This document shows positions 1 through 8,997 of a stretch of DNA of 64,000 nt, piece by piece. Positions within the stretch are counted from its first letter, which is position 1; each line of letters starts with the position of its first letter. The position numbers were made by a program, and so were the translations under genes. The DNA is taken from the NCBI RefSeq assembly GCF_000346465.2, contig NC_034016.1, positions 20,514,442-20,578,441 of the forward strand, read 5' to 3'. This DNA is from Prunus persica. Its lineage: Eukaryota > Streptophyta > Magnoliopsida > Rosales > Rosaceae. The notes below the pieces were generated by a model that saw nothing but the letters and a program-made list of their open reading frames with translations, did not search any database and was not told the DNA's origin.

Positions 1-683
1 TTTCCCCCAAGTTTCGCTCAATTAATTTGATCGTCCATAATTTTTATTTCTTAATACATACATTGTAAATAAAATTGAAAAAGGAATGAGATTTTCAAAC
101 ATTTCCTAGCCTTCACTAGAATAATAAGGAGAGCAGAGATTTTCACAATCTGGTTGTTCTCAATTTCTGGAATCTTCTTCCGACCGCCATGAAAAATTGT
201 CAGAAGTGAATTTGTGTGCATAATCCATTCATTGTGGTATTATTGAGACGAAACAGAGAGTTTCATAAATAATTTTGAAGTTACTTTTCAAGATGGTTGT
301 GATATATTATGCATGTTTTCATATATGTGGTAGCTTTCTGGTAATACATTCACAATCACATGGAGTAGCAGTTAGTTTAACAGATGTATGAACACAATTG
401 TAATACGTTCATGTTTTCATATTTGACATTCTGCTCATTGCTTTTTTTTTTTTTTTTTCTTTTTCTCATTCAATTCAAACATGTGAAATGGATGTAATTC
501 ATCATCTTCAGATCTTTGTCCCTGCAATATCACATCCATCTGCATACTTCCATAAAATCTGCCGAGTTAGGTCTCGGTCAGGTCCTTTTGGATATAGTGC
601 TGCTGACATTTGTTATACAACTTTTCATTGTTCAATGATCATCTAGTTATGTTTCCTATTTTTCCCAAATCTGTACCTGTCAG
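1..683. other. Upstream/intronic sequence before HVA22-like exons
   Basis: No exon was recognised. The sequence is AT-rich with a long T tract near 440-458. The HVA22-like exon that begins at 684 follows a good 3' splice site (tgtcag, ending at 683), so this stretch is most simply intron, with the N-terminal HVA22 exons left of the window. A lost 5' half of the gene cannot be excluded. Confidence 0.4.
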
Positions 684-1174
684 GCTCCCACTGTGGCCGC
701 ACATTAGGCTAATGATTGTCTTCTGGTTGCTGATACCTCAATATGGTGGTGCATTTTATGTCTATAACCACCTTATCCGTCCATGCCTCTCCGTGGACCT
801 ACAAATTGTTATCAACTGGTTTAACAAGCGGAAGAAGTCCTCGTTTGACAGAGACAATTTTCTTGCCGAGGTGGAGAGATATGTAAAGGAGAACGGACCT
901 GAAGCGCTGGAAAATATTGTTGCTTCCACAGTAAGTAGGTCGAATTCTATGAAGAAAATATTTTGTTATATATGAATAAATTATTTCCTAGAATATGCAA
1001 TTGTATAGATGCTTTGAACTGTGGAAAACCACATTCAGTTTTGGTTGTCAAGACCCTCTGTGGAATCTTTGTATAGATGCTTTGACTAATAATACGTTTC
1101 TGCTTCAGTCTGAGAAAACAAAGTCAAGTCCCGATGCGAAAGAGTTCAAAGCAGTTTCTCTGGATAATAAAGAG
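684..1174 (+). CDS. HVA22: HVA22-like protein (TB2/DP1/HVA22 family), two 3' exons, partial
   Basis: HVA22/DP1/REEP-type proteins are membrane-shaping proteins of the tubular ER and are often ABA or stress induced in plants. Two exons are readable: 684-930 and 1109-1174, both ending in phase 0 with GT donors (gtaagt, gtacag). The first encodes LWPHIRLMIVFWLL, YVYNHLIRP and the family's ERYVKENGPEALENI segment, which corresponds to the last membrane hairpin and the amphipathic tail. The second encodes a short Lys/Ser-rich tail (SEKTKSSPDAKEF). The N-terminal hairpin exons are not in the window. The usual C-terminal continuation was not found; a Ty3/gypsy fragment lies there instead. The gene is therefore either truncated or has acquired the retroelement as a new 3' exon (see findings). 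Family assignment is firm; functional status is uncertain. Confidence 0.7.
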
Positions 1175-1372
1175 GTACAGTATCCCTGATGCAACTCGTA
1201 CAAAATTCATAGACTTTTCTATACACTCCAGTGGTTTTTCGTTGATGTCCTTTGTTAGATGAATAATGTTTAATAAGAAATTCAATTTGATTTTGAATTA
1301 TGCTTGATTTAAAGCGAAAATATATTGTGAATTTAAGTTTGCAATAGCCTAATCTATTAATTTGATGACCTA

Positions 1373-2041
1373 ATGATGCAGAAGACACCTTTTGAAGGTG
1401 CTTATGGACTTAAGCCTCAAAATGTTCTTGACTTAGTTCCACTTCCAGAAGAGATGAAGATGAGTGATGATGGAGAGGGTTTGGCGGACCAAGTGAAAAG
1501 AGTGCACGAAGAAGTGAGGGCAGTAATAAAGGCTAGTTCTGCAGACAATCAACACCGAAGAGTCAAAGATTTTGAAGAAGGTGACATGGTTTGGGTGCAT
1601 TTGAAGAAGGAAAGATTTCCAAAAGACACATACCATAAATTGAAGTCCAAGATGTTTGGGCCATATAAGGTGTTGAAGAAAATGAGCTCAATCGCTTACA
1701 TGATAGAGCTGCCACCGGATCTCCAGATTAGCCCATATTTCAATGTGTTTGATTTGTATTTGTTTGAGGGATTTGATGAAGAAACAATTTCAAAGGAGGC
1801 ACAACCATATATTGTTGAGGATGTGTTGGATGTCAAAGAGGTGACGTCAAAGAAGGGTAACCAATATAGGCGGTTCTTAGTGAAATGGTTGGGTAAGAAT
1901 GCTACTGAGAATACTTGGATTGCTGAATATGATTTAAAGAGGATTGTTGCAGAGAGATATGCTGAAGTTGTTAAAGCTTTCTCGCCAGAGTCGACTTCTT
2001 CCCAACCTGGTGGAGTTGATGCAGGATCATCTGTTCGTTAG
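1373..2041 (+). mobile_element. Ty3/gypsy chromovirus fragment (integrase C-terminus + chromodomain)
   Basis: This is an open frame of 222 codons homologous to the 3' end of plant chromovirus pol. It starts with the integrase-end motif TPFEGAYGLKP, continues through a GPY/F module (FGPYKVLKKMSSIAYMIELPP) and ends in a chromodomain (YIVEDVLDVKEV ... NQYRRFLVKWLGK ... ENTWIAE). The region between KASSAD and NQHRR looks shortened relative to full-length elements. Protease, reverse transcriptase, RNase H, the integrase core and any recognisable LTR are absent, so it cannot move by itself. An uninterrupted frame in such a fragment is notable: most old fragments carry stops. Its left edge falls in the expected 3' part of the HVA22-like gene. 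Confidence 0.85.
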
Positions 2042-2405
2042 CCAAGTCATTTCAACACACGCAGAAAACCCGCAACCACAAAAGCTTTGGAAAATAAAAA
2101 TGCCTAGTGAATTTTAAAGCAATCTCAAACAACATGGCAGAGCTTGATGAGATATAAAATAGAGAAGATCCAAACAACATGAGACCCATGGATATGGTAA
2201 AAGTATTTTCTTTTATTTGGCCAAGCCTTCAAGGAAGAAGACTATGGATGTGATTAAGTATTTTCTTTCTTTTTCTGGAACAACTAATGTTTAGATAATT
2301 CCCAGGAAATTTTATTGATGAGAGGATTTTGATATCATCACAATTTACATCATATGGTAGATAATTTCTATCAACAAACAAAGCCCTTTTTGTAAGTAGG
2401 CCTAG
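2042..2405. other. Intergenic, possibly untranslated tail of the chromovirus fragment
   Basis: No open frame of note and no LTR end or polypurine tract could be recognised. It separates the chromodomain stop codon from the stop codon of the convergent protease-inhibitor gene on the minus strand. Confidence 0.4.
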
Positions 2406-2720
2406 CTAGCCAACGCGGGGAACCGTGGTGACGACGCCGTTTTCATCAACCCAGACCCGGACCCGGTTGCACCTCAACTCTTGGGTGATTATAGTTCCTT
2501 CGGGGATGACGATTGCATGAACATCAGGCTTCTCTTGCTCTATCTTCGCCGCTGCAACTTCCCCATCTTCTCCGACTATCTCTGGCCATGAACTCTTACC
2601 TATATCGAAATCAAAACAAAAACATTTATTTCATTTCCATAATTAATTACAATAATTATTATTGACTAATAATCTACCAAAATTTATTGTATTATTACCT
2701 GGACAATATGCAGATGCCAT
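2406..2720 (-). CDS. Potato inhibitor I family serine protease inhibitor (MEROPS I13)
   Basis: This is a 71-residue inhibitor encoded by two exons: 2699-2720 (MASAYCP plus one base) and 2406-2599. The intron has a GT donor (GTAATA) and an AG acceptor, and the join restores the conserved CPGKSSWPE start. Further family signatures are KIEQEKPDV, the binding loop VIPEGTIITQELRCNRVRV and the C-terminal VDENGVVTTVPRVG. Aligned by eye with eglin-type loops, the P1-P1' pair would be Gln47-Glu48; this unusual P1 makes a classical chymotrypsin or trypsin target less obvious. There is no signal peptide, as in the cytosolic members of the family. Such proteins are typically wound/jasmonate or pathogen induced. 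A hAT-type MITE sits 139 bp upstream of the start codon and may affect its promoter. The gene was found by reading the minus strand, since both exons are short. Confidence 0.9.
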
Positions 2721-2850
2721 TCTTCTTTCTCCCTCACTCACACTCTCATCAGTCTCAGTTTTCTCAGTCTGATACATAAATATGTAATATATATTTGCAA
2801 TGGTATTTATTTTAAAGAAATTGAAGGAGGTTTCATTAGCAGACACGTCA

Positions 2851-2858
2851 CACGTGAC
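2851..2858. promoter_or_regulatory. G-box (CACGTGAC) duplicated as target site of a MITE
   Basis: A CACGTG G-box lies about 131 bp upstream of the protease-inhibitor start codon, next to a second ACGT core (acacgtcacacgtgac). The identical 8-mer recurs at 3772-3779 on the far side of the hAT-like element, which marks it as the target-site duplication. G-boxes bind bHLH/bZIP factors such as MYC2 or ABFs. Function here is inferred, not shown. Confidence 0.55.
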
Positions 2859-3771
2859 CAAGGTCTAAAATATCGATGATATCGGAAATATCGGTAGTCT
2901 AAAAATATGGAAATTTCGATGGAAATATCGGGATATTATCGATATCGATAAAAATTGAATAAAAACCACGGAAATTGTAAGAAAAACTTGGAAATTTTTA
3001 TTGAAACTTTGGAGAATGTCAATTTAGTCAATTATCTATGAGTTTATGACAAAAAATTAGAAGAAAATCCATTGCATGATGGATTTAACTAATTTAAGTT
3101 GATTATACAGCAAGGGGCAAACACTATGAGTGTAAAAAATATGTAATAATTAATGAAAAAAGATTAAATACACCGTAATCATTCATATATAATGATTTAC
3201 TATAATATTTTACACTTTATACATTGCATGGTAAGATACATGAATGACTTAGTACCACATAGAGTTCCTACGAGGTTCAAATTTTTCACTATCTTCATCA
3301 TCTCTATGTGTAGAGTAAGTGTATTGTGAAGAGTAGTCATCAAATGATAAATCCCCAAAATAGTTTTGCATGTAATTGTTAACATACCACCCATATAAAT
3401 ATAAATATAAATATTTTAGCATATTATCACAAAAACATAAGTGATATGGTGTTTAAGGTGTTGGAGGAGTAAAATAGGAGGGGTTCATATCCCCTTTGTG
3501 CTTTTTTCTCCCCTTTTTCCCCCTTTTTTTTTAATAACTTTTTTTTCCTTCACATCGATATTTTCGATATTTTCGATATTTTAGCGATATTACACCGATA
3601 TTTTGACAAAATATTGCTGAAATGTGAGCGAAATTATCGACATCGATATTTTCCGATATTATCGTCGATATTTATACGATATGTACATGGATATGTTCCG
3701 AAATATCCGTGATTCAAAAAAATCGAAATATCCTCGATATTTCTTCGATATTATCGATATTTTAAACTATG
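2859..3771. mobile_element. hAT-like non-autonomous element (MITE), 913 bp, rich in CGATATTT motifs
   Basis: The element is bounded by perfect 8-bp direct repeats (cacgtgac at 2851-2858 and 3772-3779). Its ends are inverted repeats: caaggtctaaaatatcgat on the left against catagtttaaaatatcgat, the reverse complement of the right end, with 16 of 19 matches. An 8-bp duplication with a CA(A/T)(G/A)G-type terminus fits the hAT superfamily. Both subterminal zones (about 2870-2960 and 3550-3765) are packed with degenerate CGATATTT/AAATATCG units, probably transposase-binding repeats. There is no transposase frame inside. Confidence 0.8.
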
Positions 3772-3873
3772 CACGTGACTACATGTGACATGTCAATGCC
3801 TCCGCGAGCTCCATGTACATTTGTCCTTCATGCACACACATAGTTTTGGACCGACCTCGTATTTCATTGATTA

Positions 3874-4278
3874 GAGCACTTCCACCCTCCCTTTTGCCAT
3901 AGTTTTGGCCTAGCTCCAAAAACAATCCCCACAAAGTAAAAGTTCCGATGACAATAAGTGAGCTCACAAAACTGGGTAAGATTTGTTTGGACTGCTGCTT
4001 TGACAAGCTAATGACATGTTGTTGTCTCGGCAAGCTAATGTCAGCAATCAATTTAAATACCAAAAATATTTTATAAAAAATATTTAAAAAATTCAGAATT
4101 TTTTTTCTTATATAAATAACTAGCAATATTCTTCACTTCCCACATTAAAATCTATACAAATTCCTCTCGTTATATCTCATATAAATAGTATTTGTCATTG
4201 AGTTGCTATGGCAATCACTATTCACATGAACAGTGTTTACCTTGTCTTTTTCCATAGCACAATGGAATGGAAGTGCTC
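3874..4278. mobile_element. PIF/Harbinger-like (Tourist-type) MITE, 405 bp
   Basis: The inverted ends are gagcacttccac on the left and ...ggaatggaagtgctc on the right. They are flanked by the trinucleotide tta on both sides (3871-3873 and 4279-4281), the typical target duplication of PIF/Harbinger elements. The interior is AT-rich and non-coding. Confidence 0.7.
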
Positions 4279-4281
4279 TTA

Positions 4282-5075
4282 ATTATGTGTCTCTTTTTTT
4301 ATAATTAATTGAACATATTTGTTTAATTATCGTTTATATTAAGGTATGAGAAAATTTTAGCAATCTCCTTTTGAATTATACCCCTTATCATTCTATTTTT
4401 GTGCTATGTACTTTTAATTTGGTTTTCAACTCCTCTAATCTTTCAAAATGTGTTAATATACTTTTTCAGTCAAGTTTATAACATGTGTTATTTTGTAAGA
4501 GGCCACATCTTATCTGGAGAAGGAATGACTCTGATATATGAGGAGCCAAACATTCTCCTAATTTTATTAGCATAAATGTCAATTCACTCAACATGACTTC
4601 CAATTGACTATTCGATTGGGGGGTAAAGGTGAAAACGGACAAAAAGCGAGTGAAAATGAGGTGTGAAAGGAAGAATGTCAATTTGAGTGGGTCAAATCAT
4701 ATATTAACGTGAATGAACAGAAATGCCCTTAAATTTAAGGAAGCAATTAATATAGTTGACAAAAAGAAGAACATTGACATGTTTTGAAAGATGATGAACG
4801 TTTGGAACAAGTTAAGAAAGACCAAGTGGAACAAAATCTATAGTTGAGGGAGCATGGGTCAACTTTTCTTTAAACATAGTGCTTGATGAACAAGTAATCT
4901 GCTAATTGCATACTCAACTCAAGAAATAATAATAATTAAGAATCTACCTGCATGCTTACGATCGTAAACCTTCAACTTAATTACGCACGTACTAATTAAA
5001 CCAACGCTGTAGCTATTGTTAAGCCTACATCGTGTACACACTGAAAATCTGTGAACAAAACATACATATTCTTCA
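4282..5075. other. Intergenic between MITE and CYP94 gene
   Basis: AT-rich sequence with no gene. It contains the 3' untranslated region of the minus-strand CYP94 gene near 4900-5075. No other structure was recognised. Confidence 0.5.
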
Positions 5076-6605
5076 TCAAGCCCTCTCCACAATGGTGACC
5101 GGAAAGCCACCTTTCATTTTTCCGGTGATGTAGGGCACAAACTCTGGCTGGGCTCTACCCTCCCTCTCCACCGGGACCACCTTAAACCTCTTCAAAACCG
5201 CACTCACCACCCTCTTCATCTGCAGAAACGCCATCTCCTTCCCCAAGCAGATCCTGGGCCCCGCCTGAAACACAGGGTAGCTGAACGAGTCCCTCCCGAC
5301 AAACTTCCACTTGTGGGCCCCATTCTCCTCTCTCTCCAGCCACCTATCGGGCCTGTACTCTGCCCAGTCCTCCCCCCAAATCTCCTCCATCCGCCCCATC
5401 GCGTACACGTGGTAGGTCACCGTCATTCCCTTCTTCACCTTCGTCCCGTCCGGCAAAACGTCGTCCTTCATCGCCTGTTTGCTGTCCGCGGCAACCGGCG
5501 GGTACAGCCTCATGCTCTCGCACAGCGCCGCGTGAGTGTACACCATCTCCTTCACCTCGTCGTAACCCCCTGCGGCCGACTCCAACTCCGCCGTTCCGCT
5601 GATCTCCTTTAGAATCTCGTCTTCCACATGTGGGTTCTGCGATAGTAGCCAGAAGAACCATGTGAGAGCTGCCGACGTGGTGTCTCGGCCGGCGAGGGTG
5701 AAGCTGATGACGATGTCGGTGACGAACTTTTCATCCGAGTGGCCTGAGCCTAAGAACCGGGAGAGGAGATCCACGGACTCTAGAGCCTTCGTCTCGTTCA
5801 GCTCTCGCTTCTTTTCCCTAACAATGGTGTTCGCGAACTCGCGAACTTCAGAGACCGCAGCTCGGAGGCGCTTCTCGGAGCCAATTCCGAGAACCCTTTT
5901 GAGCTTCCACACTGGGGGTAACGAACTGAACCTGTCGCTGCTGATTTGAACTGCGTCGTCGAAAGCTACTGCGAATTTGGCTTCGGGCAGAGAGGGTAAC
6001 AGGTAAGCCGGATCGTACCCAAATGCGATTCTGCTAATGTTATCGAAGGCGAAGCGTTGGAGAATGTCCTGGAAGTCGAGAATTGAATTGCTGGTGGCGG
6101 AGGAGGAGAGAATGGGAATGAGGCGGTCGGAGAGCTCGGCGTCGACGACCTGTTCGACGAATTTACGCAGAGACTTGGTGTTGAATTCGTGGCTGGAGAC
6201 TTGGCGCTGGAACTTCCAGTTGTCGCCGTCGGCGTTGAAGATGCCGTCGCCGAGGAGGTCGGTGAGGGTGGTGCGGAAGGTGTTGCCTTTTTCGTAGATG
6301 GGGAAATGGGTCTTGAGGATGTGCTGGACGACAGTGGGGTTGGCCGTGACGACGAAGTGCTTGCCCAGAGAGTGGTGGAGGGTGAAGGTGTTTGATGGCG
6401 AGCTTCGGAGCAGGTCTGTGAACCATGGGAGCCTGCGTTCATGGTTTTTGGAGAGGGTTATGAAAGAGCCGATTATTGGGTATGATTTGGGGAGCTTGGT
6501 GTTGTTGCTGGTTTTGGGGTTAGGTTGTGATGAAGCCTTGAAGACGAAGAAGAAAAGTAGGGGAAGGAGGACCAGGGAGGCCAAGGTTAAGAGCTGAAGA
6601 AACAT
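5076..6605 (-). CDS. CYP94: Cytochrome P450, CYP94 family (fatty acid / JA-Ile omega-hydroxylase type)
   Basis: This is an intronless 509-residue P450, as usual for CYP94 genes. An N-terminal membrane anchor (about 1-23) is followed by the family-typical LPKSYPIIGSF. The I-helix motif AGRDTT is at 305-310, the K-helix ExxR is E363-SM-R366 in ESMRLYPP, a PxRW-like segment (YRPDRWL) is near 418-423, and the haem loop FQAGPRICLG carries the ligand Cys453. The stretch GDGIFNADGDNWKFQRQVSSHEFNTKSLRKFVE is highly characteristic of CYP94A/B. Family enzymes hydroxylate the omega end of fatty acids or of jasmonoyl-isoleucine at the ER membrane. Which of the two applies cannot be settled here. A possible TATA element (TATAATA) lies about 140 bp upstream, near 6742-6748. 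All key residues are intact, so the gene looks functional. Confidence 0.93.
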   Translation of the reverse strand: MFLQLLTLASLVLLPLLFFFVFKASSQPNPKTSNNTKLPKSYPIIGSFITLSKNHERRLPWFTDLLRSSPSNTFTLHHSLGKHFVVTANPTVVQHILKTHFPIYEKGNTFRTTLTDLLGDGIFNADGDNWKFQRQVSSHEFNTKSLRKFVEQVVDAELSDRLIPILSSSATSNSILDFQDILQRFAFDNISRIAFGYDPAYLLPSLPEAKFAVAFDDAVQISSDRFSSLPPVWKLKRVLGIGSEKRLRAAVSEVREFANTIVREKKRELNETKALESVDLLSRFLGSGHSDEKFVTDIVISFTLAGRDTTSAALTWFFWLLSQNPHVEDEILKEISGTAELESAAGGYDEVKEMVYTHAALCESMRLYPPVAADSKQAMKDDVLPDGTKVKKGMTVTYHVYAMGRMEEIWGEDWAEYRPDRWLEREENGAHKWKFVGRDSFSYPVFQAGPRICLGKEMAFLQMKRVVSAVLKRFKVVPVEREGRAQPEFVPYITGKMKGGFPVTIVERA

Positions 6606-7621
6606 GGCTGATAATGGCAGAAAAATGGAAGTCTTATTTTGGGTGTTCGACGAAATGGCTGACTGAAGTAATGGGTTTGTACAGCTTGGTAGTGCTTCTG
6701 GTTTGTGATTTCTTGATGAATAGGTGGCAAGGTTTGGTTGCTATTATAGTATCACTTTGGTTTGGTTTGATTGGATTGGATTGGAAGTCTTTGCTTCATA
6801 AAGAGCTTCACGGACTTATGAAATGTTCACAGAATGACAAAGACGTCGATACGTAAGCAAAGTCGTCATGATGGTTTGATTGGACTAGACGCAGGCACAT
6901 GTATGTGTGAACACTGAGGCACGGACCTATGTTCTCCCAATTTGGGATTTTTTGTTTGATTTGAGTTTAATCGGGTCTAGTCAACCGACTCATTTTAATA
7001 CCATGTTAAAACTTCAGAGGGGCAGATTCTTGGCCTACCACTAGCAACATCGATATTGTTGCTAACATAACCATTTGTTTAACATGTGTAGGGTTTTATA
7101 CAAAAAGCCTCGATGTTATTAGGAGTAAAACTATTTATTATATGGAACTTTTTATTTTGTTAAGTTTTCAATGTAAGACTTATGTATTCTTCAACAATAT
7201 AGTAAACCCAAAAACCTGTATTGTCTCGAGCCCCTACTTTCCCTTGGTCTCTTGATAATATTATGGATTGGTGAAAATAATATGACAATTTGAGTTTCTC
7301 TCATTTCTTTTCTTTTTCTGTGATCCTCTCACTATATACTATTTGTTTGTGTTTGCTTTAAGAAAGTAGAAGCAACCCTGCTTTGCAAAGTCCCCCTTCA
7401 TTGTTTGAATTGCTACTGGGAAATAAAATGGGTAAAAGCTTTTTCAGAATAATAAAAAATGATTCAAACATTAGAAGTTCTTATGGGTTATAAAAGCATT
7501 CGGAACACTTCTTAACAAAGGCACGTTGATGAAGCACTTGGGTTTTTATGAAAAATTTCAGTGTATTTCTGATAGAAGCAGTAAAAACGGTTATGAGCAG
7601 AAACACTTTCTAGACAAGTAT
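6606..7621. other. Intergenic, CYP94 upstream region
   Basis: The first 200 bases hold the CYP94 promoter and leader. Beyond this nothing coding or repetitive was recognised before the MITE at 7628. Confidence 0.5.
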
Positions 7622-7627
7622 TTACAA

Positions 7628-8035
7628 AGAGTGCTGCTAAACGAACCCTAATATAAAATGACCAAAAAAGATATATTGAATTATGAAACAAATAAAATTT
7701 TAATAAGTACACCTTACTTACTATATTCAACCCTTATCAGACGTAGAAAAGTTTTCATATTGCTTGGTGCTCACGAATAACGCAGCGAGTATTAGTTTAG
7801 GATTGGTATTACGAAATTAAAGATTTTGATGAAACCCAAAATCTGAAAAGAGGGCACAAATTCATACAAAAAGAAAAACTTGATTTAGGATTGGTATTAG
7901 AGTGTTGTATTATAGCTATTTTTGGTAATTAAATGAGGTGTACTTATTTAATTTTATATTTTGATTAAAATATTAAGATTAACTTAAATTATAGGGTGTA
8001 CTCAATTAATTTTAAGGTTCGTTTAACAACACTCT
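7628..8035. mobile_element. MITE-like element with inverted ends, 408 bp
   Basis: The left end agagtgctgctaaacgaacc and the reverse complement of the right end (agagtgttgttaaacgaacc) match at 18 of 20 positions. The 6-mer ttacaa occurs immediately outside both ends (7622-7627 and 8036-8041). The duplication length is ambiguous by one base, so the superfamily is left open. The interior is AT-rich; ttaggattggtatta is repeated near 7797 and 7883. Confidence 0.6.
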
Positions 8036-8041
8036 TTACAA

Positions 8042-8666
8042 ATGGGTTCTAACATGATTCTTGTGTTTGTATTCATTATTTTTGTATGTTTTTCTTTCCA
8101 CTACGTAAGCAAAACCGTCACAAAGGCAATGAGGGTCGTTATCATCTGTGACAATGGCACATTACTGTTTCTTCGTTATGGGAGTTTTCTATGTTCAATG
8201 TACGGTCACCAAAGGATTGGACAAAGGCCTGTAAGCCTTTTGAAACTTGAAAGCTTAGCCAGGAAGTATCCACCAATCCCGTTGCACAGTCGTGTTCCAA
8301 AAGTCAAGGAACGCATTATTGCCAAGGTCATCGAGTTATTATATGTAACCACCAAGCAAGTTACTTAGCAAAGGCACTTCTTACATCGTGGGCTCATTGT
8401 GTGATTAGTTATTGTGAGATGAATGTTGTTTATATATGTTACATGTTAGAACTTTTCGTTCCTACGTTGGGTTTGCATACTTGAATTTACTTAGCAAACA
8501 AATGGAATTTAGTCGATAAGAGATACAAGCAGTCCTATTTTGCAAACCCAAATTTGCGTGACGCTATTTGAGAAAACTTTGGGGTAAACTCTCTAAACTG
8601 ACTATAACAGATCTGCTTGAATTTACAATGGAAGTGGCTTGGTACCTGAACACCCCACCCCACCCC

Positions 8667-8698
<32 letters not shown>

Positions 8699-8997
8699 TT
8701 TTTTTTTTTTTTTTCTTTTCTTCCAAGAGTCATTTTGGGTTTTCAAGATTGTAGGTGACCGAAGGAATGCAATTGATTTCTTCATTTTTGCACTCAGATG
8801 ATCGCTGATTGAAACTCGAAGCATTGGTTTTGATTTCTGCCTTTGTATTTCAAATAAATCTGAGAAAAAAAAATGCATGAATGGTAAAGTAAATGCAGGA
8901 AAACATATTTTGAAAAAATGTAGGAAAATTATGCAGAAAGCAAAAGCACATTTAAGTCTTTTGATAACATACTTACCATGTGATGGTGCAGCTGAGG
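8042..8997. other. Non-coding stretch with a poly-C/poly-T tract
   Basis: There is a homopolymer run of about 29 C followed by about 17 T at 8669-8714, preceded by ccccaccccggcc. Upstream, an open frame of 108 codons at 8042-8368 shows no recognisable domain and starts at the edge of the MITE, so it is not called a gene. The last part is 3' untranslated sequence of the minus-strand MYOB gene. Confidence 0.5.

Noticed and set aside
5313..6597. Several open frames opposite or offset within the CYP94 gene
   Set aside because: GC-rich coding sequence of the P450 produces long antisense and shifted frames; none shows a domain.
8042..8368. 108-codon open frame starting with a hydrophobic stretch
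   Set aside because: It begins at the duplicated flank of a MITE, has no recognised domain, promoter or homologue that I know, and the composition is not clearly coding.
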